In this document: positions 1 through 4,954 of the stretch, in pieces | How the letters are laid out: each line of letters opens with the position of its first letter | How positions within the stretch are numbered: the first letter of the stretch is position 1 | From: CAYYJM01 sp964471755 | GTDB taxonomy: Bacteria > Planctomycetota > Planctomycetia > Gemmatales > Gemmataceae | Direction of reading: 5' to 3' | DNA length: 6,132 bases | Assembly (NCBI GenBank): GCA_964471755.1 | Contig: CAYYJM010000334.1 | Coordinates: 1-6,132 of the forward strand | Translations under genes and position numbers: made by a program | Notes under the pieces: model-generated | Told to the model about the DNA's origin: nothing | The model's database searches: none | The model's input: only the letters and a program-made list of their open reading frames with translations

Positions 1-417
1 TGGCACCGCGATGTCAGCATTTCCGAGCGTGTCGTTCACGCGGCGGACGAACGCCGGCCGAAGCAGCGGCACGTCGCACGACGACAGGTAGGCAGACTCG
101 GCCCGGCCGGCGAGGGCTTCCAGACCGACGGCCAGGCCCTGCAGTGGACCACGACCCTCGACCGGATCGCGGACGATCGCCACCTCGCCCGGCAGCGGCG
201 GCACGTCCTGGCCCGGTGCGGCCACGACGACGATCGGGGCGACGACCGTGCCGAGGAGCCGGACGACGCGCGGCAGCAGGAGTTCGTCGCCGAACGGGAG
301 CCAGGCTTTCGGCCGACCCATCCGGCTGCTGCGGCCACCGCACAGGACGATGCCAGCGACGGTCAGATCAGGCACGATTGGGGGTGGATGTAGTGGTTGT
401 AGCGATTGTGCTGCCAT
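1..417 (-). CDS. mobA: MobA-like molybdenum cofactor guanylyltransferase, N-terminal part (3' end outside window)
   Basis: This open frame has no stop before the left edge and gives 139 residues. MobA-family enzymes transfer GMP from GTP to molybdopterin in the cytoplasm to make the guanine dinucleotide cofactor. The nucleotide-binding loop LCGGRSSRMGRPKAW lies at residues 25-39; the family usually has AGG, so the C at residue 26 is a small variant. Next come the RDPVEGRGPLQGL segment (83-95) and SSCDVPLL (112-119), whose Asp115 matches the metal-binding Asp of this fold. About the last third of a usual ~190-210 residue protein is missing. The start is uncertain. ATG at 417 has no Shine-Dalgarno sequence and adds a proline-rich 19-residue leader, while an in-frame GTG at 375 would begin five residues before the first strand. 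Another NTP_transf_3 sugar- or nucleobase-cofactor transferase is possible, but the loop and GPLQGL fit MobA best. Confidence 0.82.
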   Translation of the reverse strand, partial: MAAQSLQPLHPPPIVPDLTVAGIVLCGGRSSRMGRPKAWLPFGDELLLPRVVRLLGTVVAPIVVVAAPGQDVPPLPGEVAIVRDPVEGRGPLQGLAVGLEALAGRAESAYLSSCDVPLLRPAFVRRVNDTLGNADIAVP

Positions 418-535
418 AATTCGGGCGCAAACCACGCCCGACTCCGGGAGGCTTTCTCCGCTACGAGGTTCGCTGCCGGCTTGCTCCGCTGCGCTCGGCC
501 GCGTACCACTCCGCTACGCAAGCCTCCCTACCTGC
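418..535. repeat. Intergenic cluster of inverted repeats between the SUMF1 and mobA genes
   Basis: The gap between the two minus-strand genes holds several self-complementary segments. TCGGGCG (421-427) pairs with CGCCCGA (435-441) around a 7-nt loop, only 3 bp upstream of the mobA ATG. GGGAGGCTT (446-454) pairs with AAGCCTCCC (520-528). GGCTTGC (478-484) pairs with GCAAGCC (518-524). The last two compete for the same bases. TCCGCTACG also occurs twice as a direct repeat, at 456-464 and 510-518. There is no U-run after any stem, so a classical intrinsic terminator for the SUMF1 gene is not clear. A dispersed palindromic repeat or a structured leader for mobA is equally possible. Confidence 0.5.
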
Positions 536-1555
536 CTACCGGGCTCGGATGGATACTGCGAGGCGAAACCCGTCGGACGTGATGCGATTCGCTGGGTCGT
601 AGCTGCCCCGGTTCGCTGAACGGCAGCACCTGGCATCCCCGTCCCAGCAGCCGCCACGCAACACGCGGTCCGAGCCTCCTGAAAGACACCCTCTCGGATT
701 TTCTACAACCTCCGTCAAGTACTCGCCATACCAATCTTCGCACCATTCCCAGATATTGCCGTGTACCTGCCACAGACCCCACGGATTGGGACGCTTTGTC
801 TCCACAGGGTGGGACGTCTCGCCCGAATTCTCCTCGAACCAGGCGTACTCGCCGAGCTTACCAGGTTTGTCTCCCCAGAAGTACGCCGCACCGCTCCCCG
901 CTCGGCACCCGTACTCCCACTGCGCTTCTGTCGGCAGCGAATAGACCAGCCCCGACTTCGCCTCGTCCTCGTTCAGCCAGGACACCATCGCCTGGGCGTC
1001 GTTCCAGTTTACGCACACCACCGGATGACGATCCGTCTGCGCGAAGCCGGGGTTGCGCCAGGTGATCTTGGCGTCCTTCTCCCACTTGCTGCCGGTCCAG
1101 TAGTAGGCCCCGCCACCCTTCTCCGTCTCGGTCTGGTACTTCGTCGCTCCGACGAACTCCTCGAACTCCCCCACCGTCACAGGGTAGACGCCCAGGTAGA
1201 ATGGCTCCGTCAGCGTCACCGGATGCAACTCTTCGTCGTCAGCGCGATCCTCCTCCGTCTCCGGGCTGCCCATCTGGAACGTCCCCGGCAGCATCAGCGC
1301 CAGCGGCATTCCCAGCACGTTATCGCTCCGCACCGGCACCACCGGCGACAGGCCGCCTTCCAGCAACGCCAGCTGTCGCGTCAATCGCACCGCACGCTCC
1401 GGATGATCCGGTTCGACGTGCAGCAGGTAACGCAGTCGAGCCAGTTCTGCACGCGGATCGCCCTGGTCCTCCAGCCAGTCCGACAGGATCAGCCAGCGGT
1501 CCAACTCACCCGGATGCAGGGCGATGCCCTCCAGCAGATCCGACTCCGTCAGCAT
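536..1555 (-). CDS. TIGR02996-domain / SUMF1 (formylglycine-generating-enzyme-like) fusion protein
   Basis: This 339-residue protein has two parts. Residues 1-46 match the planctomycete TIGR02996 domain (HPGELDRWLILSDWLEDQGD, then PRAEL.RLRYLL). Residues about 83-336 form a complete SUMF1/FGE-sulfatase domain: GTFQMGS (91-97), the LPTEAQWEYGCRAG core, GNIWEWCEDW (266-275), and the closing RGGCWDGDARCCRSANRGS and GFRLAV blocks. True formylglycine-generating enzymes use two cysteines in this last block. Here only the second seems kept (C310/C311), and the first position is Gly306, so sulfatase activation is doubtful. A non-catalytic C-type-lectin-like or other oxidase-like role is as likely. 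No signal peptide or membrane segment is visible. ATG at 1555 is chosen because GGAG lies 7 nt upstream (1563-1566) and it matches the usual TIGR02996 start; an in-frame GTG at 1576 would add seven residues. The partner and substrate are unknown. Confidence 0.85.
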   Translation of the reverse strand: MLTESDLLEGIALHPGELDRWLILSDWLEDQGDPRAELARLRYLLHVEPDHPERAVRLTRQLALLEGGLSPVVPVRSDNVLGMPLALMLPGTFQMGSPETEEDRADDEELHPVTLTEPFYLGVYPVTVGEFEEFVGATKYQTETEKGGGAYYWTGSKWEKDAKITWRNPGFAQTDRHPVVCVNWNDAQAMVSWLNEDEAKSGLVYSLPTEAQWEYGCRAGSGAAYFWGDKPGKLGEYAWFEENSGETSHPVETKRPNPWGLWQVHGNIWEWCEDWYGEYLTEVVENPRGCLSGGSDRVLRGGCWDGDARCCRSANRGSYDPANRITSDGFRLAVSIRAR

Positions 1556-1595
1556 GGGCTCTCTCCACCTCGCCACGCGATGCCATCACGCCGGG

Positions 1596-1601
1596 ATTGT
1601 A
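1596..1601 (-). promoter_or_regulatory. Possible -10 element for the SUMF1 gene
   Basis: On the minus strand the sequence reads TACAAT, one mismatch from TATAAT, about 40 bp upstream of the ATG at 1555. The matching -35 position (TTCCAC, 16-bp spacer) is poor. It lies in the 112-bp divergent region shared with the Uma2 gene. This is a consensus guess only, since planctomycete promoters are poorly defined. Confidence 0.25.
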
Positions 1602-1615
1602 TCACACGGTTCGTC

Positions 1616-1644
1616 TTGTGGAACCACGACGCTCCGCTCACAAT
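1616..1644 (+). promoter_or_regulatory. Possible promoter of the Uma2-family gene
   Basis: TTGTGG (1616-1621) and CACAAT (1639-1644) are separated by exactly 17 bp, with the -10-like box 23 bp before the start codon at 1668. The matches are 3/6 and 4/6, so this is weak. The -35 box overlaps a small inverted repeat, GTGGAACCAC (1618-1627), which could be chance or an operator. Confidence 0.25.
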
Positions 1645-1654
1645 GACGGCAGCA

Positions 1655-1662
1655 AAGGAGGT
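1655..1662 (+). promoter_or_regulatory. Strong ribosome binding site of the Uma2-family gene
   Basis: AAGGAGGT lies 5 nt before the ATG at 1668. It is a near-perfect anti-16S match and the strongest Shine-Dalgarno sequence in the window. It fixes the start at 1668 rather than at the in-frame ATG at 1734. Confidence 0.85.
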
Positions 1663-1667
1663 GTCCC

Positions 1668-2399
1668 ATGACTCCGCAGATCCCTACGCTCTCCCCGCCG
1701 GAGATCGTCTATCCCGATTGCGATGGGAAGCCCATGTCCGACAACACCAAGCAGGCCCGCTGGATCACCCTGCTCTACGACAACCTCAAGGCACTTTACG
1801 CCGACGATCCCAGTGTCTTCGTCGCCGCCGACAACCTCATCTATCCCGTCGAGGGACGACCCGACCTCCGAGTGGCCCCGGACGTCTACCTCGTCTTCGG
1901 CCGACCCAAGGGCGATCGCGGTTCCTATCAGTACTGGCGCGAAGACAACGTTCCCGTGACCGTTTCCTTCGAGATCCTCTCGCCGGGAAACGGCGTTCTG
2001 GAGATGGCCGACAAACTGGAGTTCTACAGTGAACACGGCATCGACGAATACTACGTCTACGATCCGGACACCAACGGCCTGCTGATCTACCTCCGCAAGC
2101 AGGTTCTGCTCGTGCGGGTTCCTCAGGTCCACGACTTCGTCAGTCCACGCATGGGCATTCGCTTCGATCTCTCCGGCGACGAACTGGTCGTCCGCCATCC
2201 TGATGGCCGACCGTTCGTCCCGTTCGAGATCGAGCGGCAACGAGCCGACCACGCCGAGCAGCAACTGGCGCAGACCGCCGAGCAACTGAAACAGACCAGC
2301 GCACGGCTCGGCCGGATCATCGAACTGGGGCGGAAGGTCCGCCGGGGCCCGGCCACGACGGACGAACNNNNNNNNNNACGCCTGGAGAACGAGGGCTGA
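1668..2399 (+). CDS. Uma2-family protein (PD-(D/E)XK nuclease fold) with coiled-coil tail; contains an assembly gap
   Basis: The Uma2 family (PF05685, formerly DUF820) has a restriction-endonuclease-like fold, is often present in many copies in cyanobacteria and planctomycetes, and has no settled physiological role. The conserved pattern is complete: APDVYLV (Asp72), FEILSPGN (Glu102, Ser105), then Lys116 and the GIDEYYVYDP block (124-133). The Asp-Glu-Lys set needed for a PD-(D/E)XK metal site is therefore present, and the core looks intact. Residues about 186-225 are rich in Glu, Gln, Arg and Leu with heptad-like spacing, as in other Uma2 tails. Ten Ns at 2368-2377 fall in the last 10 codons. 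The frame after them reads RLENEG and stops, which fits a normal Uma2 end, but the true gap length is unknown and 243 residues is provisional. It has its own strong ribosome site and is transcribed alone, opposite to both neighbours. Confidence 0.85.
   Translation: MTPQIPTLSPPEIVYPDCDGKPMSDNTKQARWITLLYDNLKALYADDPSVFVAADNLIYPVEGRPDLRVAPDVYLVFGRPKGDRGSYQYWREDNVPVTVSFEILSPGNGVLEMADKLEFYSEHGIDEYYVYDPDTNGLLIYLRKQVLLVRVPQVHDFVSPRMGIRFDLSGDELVVRHPDGRPFVPFEIERQRADHAEQQLAQTAEQLKQTSARLGRIIELGRKVRRGPATTDEXXXXRLENEG
2368..2377. other. Assembly gap of 10 Ns
   Basis: Ten consecutive Ns interrupt the 3' end of the Uma2-family gene. A round number of Ns is usually a scaffolding placeholder, so the real missing length may differ. 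The reading frame across it agrees with a 10-nt gap, but this may be chance. Confidence 0.95.
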
Positions 2400-2427
2400 G
2401 GCGGAACCAGCGCTTCGCTTCAGCCCT
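2392..2427. terminator. Probable bidirectional terminator hairpin between convergent genes
   Basis: AGGGCTGA (2392-2399) is the exact reverse complement of TCAGCCCT (2420-2427). GCG (2401-2403) pairs with CGC (2416-2418), G-U pairs bridge at 2400/2419 and 2404/2415, and A2405 pairs with T2414. This leaves an 8-nt loop. The outer stem contains both stop codons: TGA of the Uma2 gene (2397-2399) and the minus-strand TGA of the WD40 gene (2420-2422). No clear U-run follows on either strand, so efficiency as an intrinsic terminator is uncertain. Confidence 0.55.
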
Positions 2428-3421
2428 TCAGCTCGAAGATCATGACCTTGTGATGACCGACGGCGAAGATCGTCTCACGGCCCTCGTCGGTCGTCACGTC
2501 GTGGATGTGAGCCGAGGCCTTCTCCTGGCGCGTCAGCTTCTTGCTCTTCGGATCAAGGAAAAGGAGAAAGCCGTCGCCCGCCCCGCCCGCGCCGAGCAGC
2601 CAGGTGCCGTCCGGAGCGAACTCGAGGTGGTTGACCAGGCCCTTGAACTTGTCGCTCTCGACCTCGATCGTCCGCTCGCCCTTGCGCCAGTCGAACACCT
2701 CGATGCGGGCCTTGCCTTCCAGGTGATCGATGTTGCCGACCTTGCCCATGCCGCCGACGGCGAGCAGCGAACTATCCGGCGAGAACGCCAGCGAACGGAT
2801 GCCGCCGATCGAGTGCTTGCGCTGGACCGGATCCCAGGTGTACATCACCGGCGTCTCGAACGTCACCGCCTCCTTGCCGGTCGCAGCCTCCCAGACGACG
2901 ACGTGGCCGACCTTGTCGCCGGTCGCGATGAATCGGCCATCCGGCGACCAGGCGACGGCGTAGAGCATCGACGGGAACTCGTTCGGCGTCCGCTCGTCAT
3001 GGCCGCGCATCTGGCGAAGGAGCTGGCCGCTGGCGGCGTCCCACAGCTTGCAAGCCATGTCGTCGGCGATGCTGGCGACGATCCGGCCATCCGGCGAAGC
3101 GGCCACGCCACGAATCCACTTCGCGTGAGCATCGACGGAGCGGATCTGCTTCCGGGCGTCGATGTCCCATCCGATCAGTTTGCCATCGTAGCCGCCGGTG
3201 ACGAGCGTCTTGCCGGCGAGGGCGACGCCGGTGACGTAGCTGCCGTGCGCGCCCAGTTCACGCGGCTCGACCTTCACGGCGGCGAGGTCCAGTTCGTACA
3301 CCTTGAAGTCGCTCGCGCCGACGAACAGACGCTGCGAGTTCGGCACCCGAGCGACGGCGAAGTAGATGGCCTTCTGGCCGAATTCCTTCGCGAGCTTCAG
3401 CTTGTCGAGGTTGGCAGGCAT
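2420..3421 (-). CDS. WD40-repeat beta-propeller protein
   Basis: This 333-residue protein is made almost wholly of WD40-type blades, enough for one propeller of about seven. Clear blades include GAHGSYVTGVAL to LIGWDI (57-87), DAHAKWIRGVAASPDGR to KLWDAASG (97-132), and VAWSPDGRFIATGDKVGHVV to VVWEAATG (156-182). Later ones carry IRSLAFSPDSSLLAVGG and LEFAPDGTWLLGAGG. Such propellers act as protein-interaction platforms and have no catalytic motif. There is no signal peptide or membrane segment, unlike the DUF1501 protein encoded just upstream. ATG at 3421 is preferred: GAGGA (3430-3434) lies 8 nt upstream. The longer in-frame ATG at 3436 has no ribosome site, and its bases are the end of an inverted-repeat arm. 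As the third gene after DUF1553 and DUF1501 on one strand it is probably cotranscribed, and may report on or bind the exported pair. That role is inference. Confidence 0.88.
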   Translation of the reverse strand: MPANLDKLKLAKEFGQKAIYFAVARVPNSQRLFVGASDFKVYELDLAAVKVEPRELGAHGSYVTGVALAGKTLVTGGYDGKLIGWDIDARKQIRSVDAHAKWIRGVAASPDGRIVASIADDMACKLWDAASGQLLRQMRGHDERTPNEFPSMLYAVAWSPDGRFIATGDKVGHVVVWEAATGKEAVTFETPVMYTWDPVQRKHSIGGIRSLAFSPDSSLLAVGGMGKVGNIDHLEGKARIEVFDWRKGERTIEVESDKFKGLVNHLEFAPDGTWLLGAGGAGDGFLLFLDPKSKKLTRQEKASAHIHDVTTDEGRETIFAVGHHKVMIFELKG

Positions 3422-3433
3422 GGTCAGGTTCCT

Positions 3434-3499
3434 CATTTAGCCGCCGGCTTGCCGGCGGTCTTCGTCCCAAATACCCGCCGGCAAGCCGGCGGCTAAATG
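3434..3499. repeat. REP/BIME-like element: perfect 25-bp inverted repeat with nested palindromes
   Basis: The arms at 3434-3458 and 3475-3499 are exact reverse complements around a 16-nt loop (3459-3474). Each arm contains its own hairpin, CCGCCGGC-TT-GCCGGCGG (3441-3458 and 3475-3492), flanked by a TTAG/CTAA tip. The element starts 1 bp after the DUF1501 stop codon and ends at the Shine-Dalgarno sequence of the WD40 gene, so it fills nearly all of the 79-bp gap. A pair of inverted short palindromes in an intergenic gap is the architecture of bacterial BIMEs. In RNA it would form a very stable stem that could end or dampen transcription, protect the upstream mRNA end, or limit WD40 translation. 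Confidence 0.8.
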
Positions 3500-3500
3500 G

Positions 3501-4814
3501 TCACGCCAGAATATCCTTGATCGGCTTCGTGCCCGCCTCGGTCAGCGGGATCGGCCGGGAGCCGACGTAGTAGTTCTTGTCGTGCTTGATGCCCAGCGCC
3601 TCGTAGATCGTTGCGAAGACCTCGGCCGCGCCGACCTCGCCGTCCTTGACGCGATTGCCCGACTCGTCGGTCTGGCCGTAGACGCTGCCGCCCTTGATGC
3701 CGGCTCCGGACAGCGACATGCTCCAGGCCGAGGCGAAGTGATCCCGGCCCAGGCTGGCGTTGATGCTCGGCGTCCGGCCAAACTCGGACAGGGTCACGAT
3801 GAGCGTACTCTCCAGCAGACCGCGATCCTTCAGGTCGTCCAGCAGCGTCGCCATGACGTGGTCGAGTTCAGGCACCAACTCGGCGTGCGTCTCGAAGTTC
3901 TGGCCGTGGCTGTCCCACCAGGCCCGGCCGACACGGACGAACGGCACGCCCGCCTCGACCAGTCGCCGGGCGACGAGCACCTGCTCGCCGAACGTCGTCC
4001 GGCCATAGCGATCACGCATTCCTTCCGATTCCTGCTCGACATCGAAGAGTTTTTCACTGGCCATGAGGCCGCGAACGCGCTGGTACGCCTCGTTATGGCT
4101 ATCGAGCGTGCCGGACTTCCGACCGCGTGCGAACTGCTGGCTGAGCAGATCGCGGAGGTCGGCCCGTTCCTTGTGGTCGAGGCCGTCGAGGCCGGCGAGC
4201 AGGCGGAGATTCTCCGGGACGTTGCTCTTGTACAGTTCCATCGGAGCGTAACGGGAGCCGAGGAAGCCGGCCGAGCCGGGGGCCATGCCGCGGCCCTCGG
4301 TGGCGAAGTAGAACGACACGTAATCGGGCACCTGGCTCTCGGCCTGGCCCAGTTCGCGGGCGAGGACCGCCCCGAGGTCAGGATACTTGACCGTCGGCTC
4401 GTCGCGTCGGCCGCGCATCATCGTCTGGGCGGCGCTGCCGTGATCGCCGTTGCGCGTGTTGAGCGACCGCACGATGGCGGTGTGCTTCATCCGCTGGGCC
4501 ATCTTCGGCATCAGTTCGGAGATCTGGATGCCGGGCACGCTCGTCGAGATGGCCCGATACGGCCCACCCGTGACGGCTCCGGGCTTGGGGTCCCACGTCT
4601 CCAGTTGGCTCGCCCCGCCGGCCAGCCAGAGCAGGATGCAGCGTTTCTGCTGCTTCTTCAGTTCGCCGGCGACGGCCGGGGAACTGAGCAGGTCGAGAGC
4701 CGGCATCGCTGACACGGCAGCGGCACCGGCACCGAGAACATTGCCAAGGAAGGCCCGCCGGTGGAGCGTGTGTTCCGGCGAGCCACAATGGTTCTTGCCC
4801 GGGTTTGCGGTCAT
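3501..4814 (-). CDS. DUF1501 family protein, Tat-exported
   Basis: This complete 437-residue DUF1501 protein belongs to the alkaline-phosphatase-like superfamily and is greatly expanded in planctomycetes; its biochemical role is not established. The N-terminus has a twin-arginine signal, HRRAFLG (18-24), then a hydrophobic Ala/Gly-rich stretch and a likely cleavage after AVA (residue 49), so the mature protein acts outside the cytoplasmic membrane. The mature part opens with ILLWLAGGASQLETWDPKP (60-78), the usual family block, and carries TLSEFGRTP (341-349) and GRDHF (356-360) near the C-terminus, followed by GIKGGSVYGQTDE. Length and motifs suggest an intact protein. ATG at 4814 is supported by GGGAG 6 nt upstream (4821-4825). 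It follows the DUF1549/DUF1553 gene on the same strand across a 140-bp gap, the standard planctomycete pairing. Whether it is a hydrolase cannot be told from the sequence. Confidence 0.93.
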   Translation of the reverse strand: MTANPGKNHCGSPEHTLHRRAFLGNVLGAGAAAVSAMPALDLLSSPAVAGELKKQQKRCILLWLAGGASQLETWDPKPGAVTGGPYRAISTSVPGIQISELMPKMAQRMKHTAIVRSLNTRNGDHGSAAQTMMRGRRDEPTVKYPDLGAVLARELGQAESQVPDYVSFYFATEGRGMAPGSAGFLGSRYAPMELYKSNVPENLRLLAGLDGLDHKERADLRDLLSQQFARGRKSGTLDSHNEAYQRVRGLMASEKLFDVEQESEGMRDRYGRTTFGEQVLVARRLVEAGVPFVRVGRAWWDSHGQNFETHAELVPELDHVMATLLDDLKDRGLLESTLIVTLSEFGRTPSINASLGRDHFASAWSMSLSGAGIKGGSVYGQTDESGNRVKDGEVGAAEVFATIYEALGIKHDKNYYVGSRPIPLTEAGTKPIKDILA

Positions 4815-4835
4815 CGGTGTCTCCCGTTCGTCACT

Positions 4836-4946
4836 CCCTCTCCCCCGCTTCGGGGGAGAGGGCTGGGGTGTGGGGGTGTCTGCGTTGAGGGAAGGCTAGC
4901 CCCCACACCCCCCCCCCCTCTCCCCCGGAGCACCGAGGGAGAGGGG
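4836..4946. repeat. Composite palindromic repeat of the CCCTCTCCC/GGGAGAGGG type
   Basis: Three inverted repeats are arranged symmetrically. The left hairpin has 12-bp arms (4836-4847 and 4851-4862) and a CTT loop. The middle pair is GGGGTGTGGGGG (4865-4876) with CCCCCACACCCC (4900-4911). The right hairpin has 10-bp arms (4915-4924 and 4937-4946). The left and right hairpins share the CCCTCTCCC/GGGAGAGGG core, so they are related copies flanking a central stem. The element fills most of the 140-bp gap between the DUF1553 stop and the DUF1501 start, and it includes an 11-C run (4908-4918). It resembles dispersed intergenic repeats seen in many GC-rich bacteria. It could act as a terminator or an mRNA-stabilising structure, but it is not followed by a U-run. 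Confidence 0.8.
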
Positions 4947-4954
4947 AGGAGGAA

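Noticed and set aside
418..1555. Diversity-generating retroelement target (SUMF1/C-type-lectin fold with a downstream hairpin)
   Set aside because: DGR variable proteins often have this fold and a hairpin after the variable region. No reverse transcriptase or template repeat lies in the window, and the last SUMF1 block shows no near-copy elsewhere in it.
761..2032. Long plus-strand open frame of 423 codons over the SUMF1 gene and into the Uma2 gene
   Set aside because: It is antisense to a protein with clear SUMF1 motifs and then runs out of frame through the Uma2 gene. The translation is Arg/Pro/His-rich with no family motif, as expected from a stop-poor shadow frame in GC-rich DNA.
1638..2285. 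Minus-strand open frame of 215 codons opposite the Uma2 gene
   Set aside because: The plus frame has the full Uma2 motif set and a strong ribosome site. The minus frame is Val/Asp/Gly-rich shadow sequence.
2450..3496. Plus-strand open frame of 348 codons opposite the WD40 gene
   Set aside because: The minus strand carries repeated WD40 blades. The opposite frame has only low-complexity Arg/Ala/Asp-rich sequence and crosses the inverted repeat.
3434..3499. CRISPR repeat pair
   Set aside because: There are only two units, in inverted rather than direct orientation, with a 16-nt spacing. This is a palindromic element, not an array.
3582..4712. Plus-strand open frame of 376 codons opposite DUF1501
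   Set aside because: It mirrors the DUF1501 coding frame and has no recognisable domain or ribosome site.
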